Shown here: piece after piece, positions 25,241 to 33,396 of the stretch
How the letters are laid out: every line of letters starts with the position of its first letter
Numbering within the stretch: position 1 is the stretch's first letter
Assembly (NCBI GenBank): GCA_052103595.1
Contig: JBQEKC010000001.1
Coordinates: 248,001-312,000 of the forward strand
DNA length: 64,000 bases
Source of the DNA: CAMEGH01 sp052103595
Lineage (GTDB): Bacteria; Patescibacteriota; Saccharimonadia; Saccharimonadales; Saccharimonadaceae
Direction: 5' to 3'
The notes under the pieces: generated by a model
Database searches by the model: none
Seen by the model: the letters and a program-made list of their open reading frames with translations, nothing else
Told to the model about the DNA's origin: nothing
Program-made: the position numbers and the translations under genes

Positions 25241-25561
25241 GTGGACAACATCATCATGCACGTTTCCTTCATCGATACGACGAAGGGGCTCGTTGACACT
25301 ATCGACCAGATCTTCAGCGAAGGCGAGCGGCACCTGCAGAACGAGGAAAAGGGTCTCCTTCATGCCGTTTGGTTCCAGCTTGACACGAGCGACGACGACG
25401 CAGCGCAGACGCTTGCTCACGAGCTCATCAAGGAAAGTAGTAACCCTGACCGGCCGATCTACCTCGACATGATCACGTTCGACAAGAACGTCATTGGCGA
25501 CTGGATCCTGACGTCGGTTTGTATGCCGAAGCCTACCCACCTTGGTGAAACCGTACGATAA
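25241..25561 (+). CDS. accessory small protein, unknown
   Basis: The 106-residue acidic protein starts at GTG 25241, with AAAGGA 10 bases upstream. No signal peptide or membrane helix is present. It contains HVSFIDTTKGLVDTIDQIFS, a helix-prone ERHLQNEEKGLLHAVWFQLD and IYLDMITFDKNVIGDWILTS. No family is recognised. It is a plus-strand single-gene unit facing away from the ribosomal operon, with a promoter, leader hairpin and terminator of its own. Confidence 0.75.
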   Translation: MDNIIMHVSFIDTTKGLVDTIDQIFSEGERHLQNEEKGLLHAVWFQLDTSDDDAAQTLAHELIKESSNPDRPIYLDMITFDKNVIGDWILTSVCMPKPTHLGETVR

Positions 25562-25572
25562 GGCCTTGGCCT

Positions 25573-25597
25573 CCCCGCTTTTACAGCGGGGTTTTTC
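25573..25597 (+). terminator. terminator of the 25241-25561 gene
   Basis: Stem CCCCGC / GCGGGG with a 7-base loop is followed by TTTTTC. Confidence 0.88.
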
Positions 25598-25601
25598 ATA
25601 G

Positions 25602-25925
25602 CTACACAACAATACCGGCGTCAACAAAGAAGCCGATGATCGTTACAACAACAAGCACTGCGTACATAATTTTTCGGTTAAATTGAGCGGTTTCTTTCCA
25701 TGAGATCAATAATGCCGCCACCAGTGCACCTGCCGGAAAGGCACCGACGGGAACGCCTGCGATGATAGCGGGCTCTGATAATCGCACCCACAGCAGCCCA
25801 CCAAGCGTTACAAGAATCAATTTTAGTACATAGACGCCGTCGGATTCCCAGATGTTTTCAAGCCCGCGCCGACTGACGACGGGACGATTTCTGGCATAAG
25901 TTCGCTGTTTGTTCTTTTTTGTCAT
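25602..25925 (-). CDS. small membrane protein, unknown
   Basis: The 107-residue protein has a basic N-terminus (MTKKNKQRTYARNRPVVSRR) and three hydrophobic segments at about residues 30-48 (VLKLILVTLGGLLWVRL), 52-72 (AIIAGVPVGAFPAGALVAAL) and 85-105 (MYAVLVVVTIIGFFVDAGIV). I recognise no family. TACAAT (minus, 25936-25941) lies 10 bases before the ATG, consistent with a very short leader. Confidence 0.7.
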   Translation of the reverse strand: MTKKNKQRTYARNRPVVSRRGLENIWESDGVYVLKLILVTLGGLLWVRLSEPAIIAGVPVGAFPAGALVAALLISWKETAQFNRKIMYAVLVVVTIIGFFVDAGIVV

Positions 25926-25971
25926 TATTCTTTCTATTGTAGCGTAAAAAGGTTATGGTTTGTAGACCTGA

Positions 25972-26664
25972 TCAGCTGCGCCACGAACTAACATCCGCCT
26001 CAAGTGGCACATAGCAGTACGTTACTCTTGAGTCACTGTACGAATAGCCGTTAGACGATGGCACGATTGTGCCAGTGGTCCCAGGCACCCACACATCATC
26101 TGGATAGTTAATCGTCACTGTAGGCAGATCACAGCTGCGCCGCGATCCCTCTAGCCAAAATTCAAGCATTGCTGTTAGCTGCCTGCCATCTTCATAATAC
26201 CATCTGTTATAGGTGATTAATGCTGGGCTGTAGAATGTTGCATCATTATCCGCCCACTCATCTACTTTTATAAACGAGGGTAAGGTTGGCGTGACTTTTT
26301 TTAGTGCAGTAATCAGCTCCTCGTTATATTCAAACGTATACCTCGGAGGCAGCTTGTCTTCTCCACAATTGTATCCGCCACTAGGCAATCTTGTTGGCGG
26401 CTCGTTGGCAAGACAAAAGTAATTCAGGTGTTCAAGATTGGTTGGCGGTGACAGCATATTAGCGACCTCAATCACATTAACAAGATCCCGCGTAGCCGTG
26501 ATGCGATCAGTATTACGAGCTCGCTCTTGAATGCCATTATACGAGACGATCGAAATAGCCGCCAAGATGCCGATCACGGCGATCACAATCAATAGCTCGA
26601 CAATCGTAAACCCTGTACCTTTCCGACGAGGCGTGGCAATAAAGAACCGATGGAGCCTATTCAT
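25972..26664 (-). CDS. type IV pilin-like protein (class III/N-methylation signal)
   Basis: The start at ATG 26664 gives 230 residues. A short basic leader MNRLHRFFIATPRRKGTG is followed by the prepilin signature FTIVELLIVIAVIGILAAIS with Glu at +5 after the G/F cleavage site and a continuous hydrophobic helix. The globular part has several Cys and ends with a pair of Cys in SRRSCDLPT and RVTYCYVPL, a possible pilin D-loop disulphide. It would be a major or minor pilin subunit of a type IV pilus. No assembly genes are nearby. TATACT (minus, 26674-26679) is 9 bases upstream. Confidence 0.85.
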   Translation of the reverse strand: MNRLHRFFIATPRRKGTGFTIVELLIVIAVIGILAAISIVSYNGIQERARNTDRITATRDLVNVIEVANMLSPPTNLEHLNYFCLANEPPTRLPSGGYNCGEDKLPPRYTFEYNEELITALKKVTPTLPSFIKVDEWADNDATFYSPALITYNRWYYEDGRQLTAMLEFWLEGSRRSCDLPTVTINYPDDVWVPGTTGTIVPSSNGYSYSDSRVTYCYVPLEADVSSWRS

Positions 26665-26721
26665 ATCTTTCATAGTATACAACCCGCTCCTAAAGCACAA
26701 GCACTATCAGTTGGCCAATAT

Positions 26722-26750
26722 AAAAAACACCCTCTGGAAAGAGGGTGTTT
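26722..26750 (-). terminator. terminator after rpsJ
   Basis: Minus-strand stem ACACCCTC / GAGGGTGT with a 6-base loop is followed by TTTTT. Confidence 0.9.
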
Positions 26751-26764
26751 TGTCTACGCATCAA

Positions 26765-27082
26765 CTACATGCGGATTTCTGCATCAACACCAGCTGGAAG
26801 GCTGAGGTTTTGCAGGCTGTCGATAGTTTTTGGCGACGCATTTGTGATGTCGATAAGGCGTTTGTGTACGCGCATTTCGAACGTTTCACCACCTTTTTTG
26901 TACACGTGTGGGCTCTTTACCACAGTGAATGTGCTGCGGCGAGTTGGTAGTGGAATTGGACCAGCTACTGTTGCACCAGTGCGGATTGCAGTGTCGATGA
27001 TCTGTTTTGCAGATTGATCGATTACTTTGTGGTCGTATGCCTTGAGGCGAATACGAATTTTAAGGCCTTCATCTTTAGCCAT
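26765..27082 (-). CDS. rpsJ: 30S ribosomal protein S10
   Basis: The 105-residue protein has [40 protein letters not shown] and [20 protein letters not shown]. It also acts as NusE in antitermination in other bacteria. It is monocistronic here, with its own promoter and terminator, instead of leading the S10 operon. AAAGGAG lies 8 bases before the ATG. Confidence 0.98.
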   Translation of the reverse strand: MAKDEGLKIRIRLKAYDHKVIDQSAKQIIDTAIRTGATVAGPIPLPTRRSTFTVVKSPHVYKKGGETFEMRVHKRLIDITNASPKTIDSLQNLSLPAGVDAEIRM

Positions 27083-27188
27083 AGGGTAAACTCCTTTGTT
27101 GTACCCCGTAACCTTGGCTCACATCATATTTTACATTGCGTAAACTTACGGCTGGTCAAGTTCTCGGGATGATTTATAATACTGGATT

Positions 27189-27217
27189 AGTATAGCACTA
27201 TTTTACTCTTGTGGCAA
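27189..27217 (-). promoter_or_regulatory. promoter of rpsJ, overlapping the ldh 3' end
   Basis: Minus strand: TTGCCA (27212-27217), 17-base spacer, TATACT (27189-27194). The leader is about 100 bases. Confidence 0.75.
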
Positions 27218-28135
27218 CTCAAAGATCGACGTACGGATCACGCCGGCAGACGCATGCAACTTCTCGCGCTCTTCATCACTAAAGCGGTAGCCGTCAATCG
27301 GCTGCACACCCCGGGAGCTCACCAGTGTTGGTACGCTCATTGCCACGTCGTGCAATCCGTATTCGCCCTCAAGCAGTGATGATACCGATAATACACGCGG
27401 CTTCTCGCTACGAAGGGCGGCAACCACCTCTGAAATCACCTGTCCAATACCGTAATAGGTTGACTTCTTCGTTTCAATGATACGATAAGCTTTTTTAGCA
27501 ACTTCTTCATCAAGTACTGCCAACCTATCGTCACTATAGCCTGGAAAAGCATGGAGCGGCACGGAGCCAACTGTTGCACTTAGCAGAGCCGTAAACGACG
27601 AATCACCATGCTCGCCAAAAGTAAACGCATCAACTTCATTAGCGCGCACACCAAGCTTTTCCGCGATCACTGCACGTAAGCGAGCAGAATCGAGCATTGT
27701 TCCTGTCCCAAGTACACGATGTTTCGGCAAACCAGACACTTTCAACGCCTCATACGTCAGCACATCAACTGGGTTCGTCACGAGCACAAGGTAGATCTCT
27801 TTACCATTAGCCATTACCCTGCCAACAACATCACGGATAATGCTCGCGTTAATGCCTAGTAGTTCTAGTCGCGTCTGACCTGGCTTCTGCGCTGCGCCAC
27901 CCGTAATTACCACGATGTCATCGGTGTCGATTTCGCTGTAATCCCCTACGCGGACAGTCACGTCATTCGTAAAGGCTGCAGCGTCAGTCATGTCCATTGC
28001 TTGTCCAGTAGCCATATCTTCGTTCAAATCGATCAGCACTACTTCTGATACCACCTCTTTTAGCGTGAGTGCGTAGGCTGCGCTTGCGCCTACCATTCCA
28101 GCGCCGCCAACAATAAATACTTTTTGTTTACTCAT
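27203..28135 (-). CDS. ldh: L-lactate dehydrogenase
   Basis: The 310-residue enzyme reduces pyruvate to L-lactate with NADH. It shows the Rossmann start VFIVGGAGMVGASAAYAL, VITGGAAQKPGQTRLELLG (Gln before KPGxTR favours lactate over malate specificity), LVTNPVDVLTYEALK, GTMLDSARLRAVIAEKLGV and the catalytic FGEHGDSSF (His). AGGGGAG precedes the ATG. It would be the fermentative end step regenerating NAD+ for the glycolytic enzymes encoded to the right. Confidence 0.96.
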   Translation of the reverse strand: MSKQKVFIVGGAGMVGASAAYALTLKEVVSEVVLIDLNEDMATGQAMDMTDAAAFTNDVTVRVGDYSEIDTDDIVVITGGAAQKPGQTRLELLGINASIIRDVVGRVMANGKEIYLVLVTNPVDVLTYEALKVSGLPKHRVLGTGTMLDSARLRAVIAEKLGVRANEVDAFTFGEHGDSSFTALLSATVGSVPLHAFPGYSDDRLAVLDEEVAKKAYRIIETKKSTYYGIGQVISEVVAALRSEKPRVLSVSSLLEGEYGLHDVAMSVPTLVSSRGVQPIDGYRFSDEEREKLHASAGVIRTSIFELPQE

Positions 28136-28169
28136 AACTCCCCTATTTTATGATTTAGCTTATGGTTTC

Positions 28170-28198
28170 ATTGTAGTAAACCTCGCGCGGCAAGTCAA
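28170..28198 (-). promoter_or_regulatory. promoter of ldh
   Basis: Minus strand: TTGACT (28193-28198), 17-base spacer, TACAAT (28170-28175). Confidence 0.8.
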
Positions 28199-28215
28199 AA
28201 ACCTCACAACAATAC

Positions 28216-28250
28216 AAAAACTGCCCGAACCAGTACAGTTCGAGCAGTTT
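28216..28250 (-). terminator. terminator after tuf
   Basis: Minus-strand stem CTGCTCGAA / TTCGGGCAG with a 9-base loop is followed by TTTTTG. Confidence 0.88.
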
Positions 28251-28267
28251 TGTGCTAATAGTGGATA

Positions 28268-29452
<1,185 letters not shown>

Positions 29453-29525
29453 GTAGGGTAAATCTCCTTGGATTATTTATTATGATTATCGTGCGTAAAG
29501 TTGACACTCCACGACGTATACCAAC

Positions 29526-29554
29526 ATTATACATGCTTTTTACGAGCACGTAAA
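29526..29554 (-). promoter_or_regulatory. promoter of tuf
   Basis: Minus strand: TTTACG (29549-29554), 17-base spacer, TATAAT (29526-29531). The leader is about 65 bases. Confidence 0.75.
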
Positions 29555-29583
29555 GAGGGCAAAAATAGCGTCACTGCTGAGAA

Positions 29584-29634
29584 GAAAAAAGCGCAGCTAC
29601 AGTGATAATTCACGTATCTGCGCTTGAAGTCTCA
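29584..29634 (-). terminator. terminator of the 29645-29938 gene
   Basis: Minus-strand stem AGCGCAG / CTGCGCT (29628-29634 with 29590-29596) is followed by TTTTTTC. Confidence 0.8.
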
Positions 29635-29644
29635 TGAACGACCG

Positions 29645-29938
29645 TTACGAATCAAGTAACGCCGTGGCAGACTTCAGCTCATTGCGGAGCCGGTTTTCGA
29701 AAAAGAAGGCCGAGCGGCGCGAACGCTGCTGAGGAGTATCAATCTGTCGCCGGCGTACCATTTCGCCATTTTGCCAGGTTTTAACTTCACACATCGTACC
29801 GTATTCGGTACTGATAGTGATGCCACTGAATGGCTTTGGGCGCTGCTCGCCTTGTTCAGAGATAACATAGCCTGCTTCTCGAACTTCGTTGATACATCGG
29901 GCAACGGCAGCTTTGCCGTAATTAATGCGACCAGACAT
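29645..29938 (-). CDS. accessory small basic protein, unknown
   Basis: The 97-residue product starts 5 bases after AAGGAGG. The N-terminal half (YGKAAVARCINEVREAGYVI) looks like a helix-turn-helix or winged-helix start, but this is weak. The second half is strongly basic (MVRRRQIDTPQQRSRRSAFF). Two Cys, no signal peptide. It is a single-gene unit with its own promoter and terminator, between tuf and the 30091 gene. DNA or RNA binding is possible from charge alone. Confidence 0.7.
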   Translation of the reverse strand: MSGRINYGKAAVARCINEVREAGYVISEQGEQRPKPFSGITISTEYGTMCEVKTWQNGEMVRRRQIDTPQQRSRRSAFFFENRLRNELKSATALLDS

Positions 29939-29978
29939 CGCGTCCTCCTTGGATTGTCGCGGTAAGAGACTAGACTAT

Positions 29979-30007
29979 AATATACCATCATGCATATTTT
30001 TCGTCAA
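29979..30007 (-). promoter_or_regulatory. promoter of the 29645-29938 gene
   Basis: Minus strand: TTGACG (30002-30007), 17-base spacer, TATATT (29979-29984). In the leader CGCG repeats flank the Shine-Dalgarno and could pair over it. Confidence 0.75.
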
Positions 30008-30054
30008 TCATATTCACACATCATTTGCCCCGCATCGTCAATAGCTATTCTCTA

Positions 30055-30083
30055 TTGATAAATATACGTTTTTATTATAAAAT
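30055..30083 (+). promoter_or_regulatory. promoter of the 30091-31890 gene
   Basis: TTGATA (30055-30060), 17-base spacer, TAAAAT (30078-30083). The -10 box is 7 bases before the ATG, so the mRNA should be leaderless. Confidence 0.65.
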
Positions 30084-30090
30084 AACTTTC

Positions 30091-31890
30091 ATGACAGAGA
30101 GCAACCCATATCATTATGAGATGCGCGACCAACGAACTATCGACACACTTACCGATGAAGTGCGCTTTCGAGACGTTCTTCAACTGGCACGCAGCGTGTG
30201 TTTGCCTCGCGAGTTCGAGCATGAACCATACCGCCCCGAGTTAACGCCTAATGAGCGCGTCGTTGCTGCTCTTGGTGCGACTGGCCTACGTACAGCGCTT
30301 GATAGCAGTAAAGACTTCAGCATACTATCTCCCCCTACTGACGACAGTCGAACGAGGGGACTAACACGTGAGAATGAAGAGTATATATTCGCCGATACAC
30401 CGTTACGGAAACCTCATGCTTTTAGCGACACCCCAGACCTACACCTAGCCCACGAAGCAAAGCAGTTTGGCCAAGACCTTTTGCGTGATGCGTATCGCTG
30501 CCTCGGACACGATGTTCATGATCAAATTAAAGCCTTTCAAGCAGCCTCAACAGATGAAGAGCGCAAAGACATCTTGGCGTGGGTAGGCAATCGTCTCCAT
30601 GCTATTAGCGCAGCAGACAAAAGCCTCGATAGAGCAGCCGATATTGCCGATGATTATTACCATCCAGTTCGCCTCTCACCAAAAGCGTTGGGCATCTATC
30701 CTAATACTCATACTTCGCCAACCTGTTTAAGTGTTGGTATGATGACGGCAAGCTTTCTTGAGCAAGCAGGCGCGCAGCACCTCCACGGAGGAGTAATGGC
30801 GACTCAAAAGTGCAACGAGCTATCCAGTCTTGCCTACAACCTTTACGAAACGCGCACCTACGTAGAAAATAACCTTTCAAGCCATCACCAGAGTGATTTT
30901 TTACTTTCTTACACGACACGAGAAGAGGAAGACACTATTGTGAGCGCCTTCGCGCCAGAAAGTTTTCATTCCGCCAATCTTGTACGACTCGAGGAAAACT
31001 GGGTCGTGTTTGATGCAAATTTTGACGTGCTTGAAAGCTACGGAGAAGAAGATTCGGCGCAGCTTGATACAATCTACCACAATCTACACGAATTTGAACG
31101 ATCAGCGCCAGGACTGGAGCTCACTTTTAAAAGTACTGAGATTATTCGCCTCAACGCCGCGAAGATACCTTTTGAAACCACGCAGCCCTACCTGCCAGAG
31201 ACCGATCGCCTCGCAATAGTACTACAGGAAGAAACTGAGGCTTTGCCGACAAAACTTTACGACGTTAGTGCCGAGCAGTTCAGGGATATTATTACCCACG
31301 GAAGTTACAGTAACGATACGCAGCGTGATGCTTATATAAAAGCATTTGATGATATTGGGTACGACCTTTTCTACGCCTACCTTCACAGTCACGTACTTCA
31401 TGGCGATTCTATTGAAGCCATGCAACAGCGTGCACAAACAGATTCTGCGTTCTTACAGCGCCGTGTCGAAGACTTGCAGGGTGCGTGGGATTTTATGCTG
31501 ATAGCACTTCAGACGCATAGTGGGTATATCGTTGCAAGTCAGCAGCTAAGGGCAGCTCATCCGATGCTTGAGGTTGGCTTGCCTGATCAACGCATTGGAT
31601 TTTCAGTAGTAAAAGAATTTGATACGTACTGCGAAGGAGGCGTTTCGCCAAGCTTCTGGTTGTCGAACTGGTCAAGTCATATCGCAAAAATCAACGCAAT
31701 TGCCGAAGACAGCCAGCGCCCAGGCCAACGCGCCATCACTTGGGCGACTGCTCTTGCACTGGAGGATTCAAGTTTGCAATATTCTAAAGATTTTGTTATA
31801 ATAAATGAGTTCACCTCAGAGACACTCACCGATCAAGGAGAGACCGATGACCAGATTCAATGCCAAGAAGCTGCAGAAGCTGATCGCTGA
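30091..31890 (+). CDS. large unknown protein with possible transglutaminase-like core
   Basis: The start at ATG 30091 gives 599 residues. There is no signal peptide or membrane helix. A segment near residues 205-330 looks like a papain/transglutaminase-like core: a Cys heading a helix in SPTCLSVGMMTASFLEQAGA, later SFHSANLVRLEENWVVFDAN, where His, 13 residues, Asp has the usual spacing of the His-Asp pair. The rest is helical and unrecognised. Its last 44 bases overlap the downstream gene at 31847. This assignment is my inference and needs a profile search; the CDS itself is solid. Confidence 0.8.
   Translation: MTESNPYHYEMRDQRTIDTLTDEVRFRDVLQLARSVCLPREFEHEPYRPELTPNERVVAALGATGLRTALDSSKDFSILSPPTDDSRTRGLTRENEEYIFADTPLRKPHAFSDTPDLHLAHEAKQFGQDLLRDAYRCLGHDVHDQIKAFQAASTDEERKDILAWVGNRLHAISAADKSLDRAADIADDYYHPVRLSPKALGIYPNTHTSPTCLSVGMMTASFLEQAGAQHLHGGVMATQKCNELSSLAYNLYETRTYVENNLSSHHQSDFLLSYTTREEEDTIVSAFAPESFHSANLVRLEENWVVFDANFDVLESYGEEDSAQLDTIYHNLHEFERSAPGLELTFKSTEIIRLNAAKIPFETTQPYLPETDRLAIVLQEETEALPTKLYDVSAEQFRDIITHGSYSNDTQRDAYIKAFDDIGYDLFYAYLHSHVLHGDSIEAMQQRAQTDSAFLQRRVEDLQGAWDFMLIALQTHSGYIVASQQLRAAHPMLEVGLPDQRIGFSVVKEFDTYCEGGVSPSFWLSNWSSHIAKINAIAEDSQRPGQRAITWATALALEDSSLQYSKDFVIINEFTSETLTDQGETDDQIQCQEAAEADR
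31774..31828 (+). promoter_or_regulatory. promoter and leader of the 31847-32011 gene, inside the preceding coding region
   Basis: TTGCAA (31774-31779), 17-base spacer, TATAAT (31797-31802), all within the 3' end of the 30091 gene. Leader stem TGAGT / ACTCA (31806-31828). Confidence 0.75.
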
Positions 31891-32011
31891 TGCCGGCATC
31901 GACGAAGAAAGTGCAGAGCAGATTGTTGCTGCGAATGAAGGCCGCAAGGTTAACGCAGAGCGCACCAGTGGTGCACCAGCAAATCGCCCTGTCACCAGTC
32001 GCTGGGGATAA
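31847..32011 (+). CDS. 54-residue accessory protein, paralogue of 32156-32320
   Basis: The start at ATG 31847 is 7 bases after AAGGAGAG. The 54 residues form a likely amphipathic helical N-terminus (FNAKKLQKLIADAGIDEESA, EQIVAANEGRKVNAERT) and a Pro/Arg-rich tail. It aligns with the next gene over the pattern LxxLIxxAxIxxxxAxxIxAxNE. No known family. It has its own promoter and terminator and overlaps the end of the upstream gene in another frame. Confidence 0.75.
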   Translation: MTRFNAKKLQKLIADAGIDEESAEQIVAANEGRKVNAERTSGAPANRPVTSRWG

Positions 32012-32035
32012 CCCGGCACACCTCCCGTGAACCAT

Positions 32036-32075
32036 GACCGCCTTCTCATTACGAGAAGCGCGGTCCTTTTCTTTT
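32036..32075 (+). terminator. terminator of the 31847-32011 gene
   Basis: Stem GACCGC-TTCTC / GAGAA-GCGGTC is followed by CTTTTCTTTT. Confidence 0.88.
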
Positions 32076-32084
32076 AAAAACCTC

Positions 32085-32113
32085 TTGCATCAGTAAAATG
32101 ACTGCGGTATACT
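32085..32113 (+). promoter_or_regulatory. promoter of the 32156-32320 gene
   Basis: TTGCAT (32085-32090), 17-base spacer, TATACT (32108-32113). A weak TTCTT / AAGAA pairing (32121-32146) is possible in the leader. Confidence 0.75.
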
Positions 32114-32155
32114 AGGTCAGTTCTTGTCCGCGCACCCCGATAAGAAGGAGAAATC

Positions 32156-32320
32156 ATGTACGATGCGTACCTTGATCGAGCAGAGCTTGAGCGCCTGATT
32201 TGCAAAGCGGACATCGCTCCATCACACGCTCAAACAATCCGCGCTCAGAACGAGATGGCATTTGAACGCCAACGCGCCGCCACCTCACCCGCTCGCTGGA
32301 ATGATTCATCTACCACCTAG
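32156..32320 (+). CDS. 54-residue accessory protein, paralogue of 31847-32011
   Basis: The ATG at 32156 follows AAGGAG by 6 bases. The 54 residues include AELERLICKADIAPSHAQTI and RAQNEMAFERQRAATSPARW, which align with LQKLIADAGIDEESAEQI and VAANEGRKVNAERT of the preceding gene; the lengths are identical. It is predicted helical and soluble with no signal peptide. It is a separate transcription unit with a promoter and terminator. Function is unknown. Confidence 0.75.
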   Translation: MYDAYLDRAELERLICKADIAPSHAQTIRAQNEMAFERQRAATSPARWNDSSTT

Positions 32321-32336
32321 TAGCGTTCCCGAGTTC

Positions 32337-32366
32337 GACCACGTCATTTGGCGTGGTCTTTTTCTA
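32337..32366 (+). terminator. terminator of the 32156-32320 gene
   Basis: Stem GACCACG / CGTGGTC with an 8-base loop is followed by TTTTTCT. Confidence 0.88.
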
Positions 32367-32369
32367 TAG

Positions 32370-32425
32370 TTGCTTTTTTGTTTGAAGTATGTTATTATAT
32401 GCACGATAATGAACCGTTGTTCATT
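32370..32425 (+). promoter_or_regulatory. promoter and leader hairpin of the 32470-33255 gene
   Basis: TTGCTT (32370-32375), 17-base spacer, TATTAT (32393-32398). Stem AATGAAC / GTTCATT with a 4-base loop (32408-32425) lies at the predicted transcript start. Confidence 0.82.
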
Positions 32426-32469
32426 GTTGTACCTATCCACACCACGCTTCTTGAAAGGAAGTGTTCGTT

Positions 32470-33255
32470 ATGTTCCGACGCAAGATGACCGCTGTTATCG
32501 CTACCACTTTGCTGACGGCGTTGACGCTGACAGCCTGCAGCGACGATGAGAGCTCTGATGACACCGCTGCTCGCTCCACAACCACGAGCGATCAGAATGA
32601 TGTATCGACTGACGTTCTCGCACCAGAGGCCACTGAAACCCCGGAGTCGCCGAGTTACGCCATCACTGGCGAACAAGACGACAGCTCGTGGAGTGAAGTG
32701 CACGAACAGGTCACCCCGAATACGTATGCCTACACTGTAGACCCCAATCTGCAACGCGCGATCCGCGATGGAGGGTTTGGCGAATACGACGAAACTCGTA
32801 TCTTCGTCAACCGCCTTGCTGATCTTGACCAGCCGGTTGAGATCTACGGTTGGCAGAATGGCAACGCGGGCTTCACCGATGTTGCTCTGCAAATCACTGA
32901 CAGTGATTTTGTGAACCAGCCGTGGGCAGAACGTGTACAGACGCTGGATGTCGACGAGTACGTACTGGTTGATGAACAGCTAGGAGGTGAGCTGATCTCT
33001 GAAGAAGAGATCCTCGCCTACGCCACAAAGCGCAGCCCTAACGCTGGCAGTATTGCTCCACAGCAGATGGGCGTCTCTATCGACTGGATGCCCGACCATG
33101 TCGCTAATGGCGGTCTGCGAGATCTGTTTGGGCGCGAGAGAACGGGCGACATGAACGAGCTGATCCCCTCCAATTCTGATGATGTGGAGTGGGGACGATC
33201 TGAACCCATCTACAACTTCCGTTACTGGATCGTTGTTGTTCCCGACCCGAGCTAA
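32470..33255 (+). CDS. accessory lipoprotein, unknown
   Basis: The start at ATG 32470 gives 261 residues. A lipoprotein signal peptide is clear: MFRRKMTAVIATTLLTALTL then the lipobox LTAC, with Cys about residue 23. A low-complexity acidic/Ser/Thr linker (SDDESSDD, about 24-60) precedes a soluble domain with YTVDPNLQRAIRDGGF, ETRIFVNRLADLDQPVEIYG and VVVPDPS at the end. No family is recognised. It is probably anchored on the outer face of the membrane. AAAGGA lies 11 bases before the ATG; promoter, leader hairpin and terminator make it a single unit. Confidence 0.8.
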   Translation: MFRRKMTAVIATTLLTALTLTACSDDESSDDTAARSTTTSDQNDVSTDVLAPEATETPESPSYAITGEQDDSSWSEVHEQVTPNTYAYTVDPNLQRAIRDGGFGEYDETRIFVNRLADLDQPVEIYGWQNGNAGFTDVALQITDSDFVNQPWAERVQTLDVDEYVLVDEQLGGELISEEEILAYATKRSPNAGSIAPQQMGVSIDWMPDHVANGGLRDLFGRERTGDMNELIPSNSDDVEWGRSEPIYNFRYWIVVVPDPS

Positions 33256-33267
33256 CCGTGGATAGAA

Positions 33268-33317
33268 CCCCATTACCGCCTGCATACCATGTGGGAAGTA
33301 ATGGGGCTTTTTCTTTT
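33268..33317 (+). terminator. terminator of the 32470-33255 gene
   Basis: Stem CCCCATTAC / GTAATGGGG is followed by CTTTTTCTTTT. Confidence 0.88.
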
Positions 33318-33396
33318 ACTTAACCCCAGCAAATGTAGCCTTTTCTGCATCAGCCGAGCACTACCGTTTTTACCCGCCTGATGATATACTGAATAG

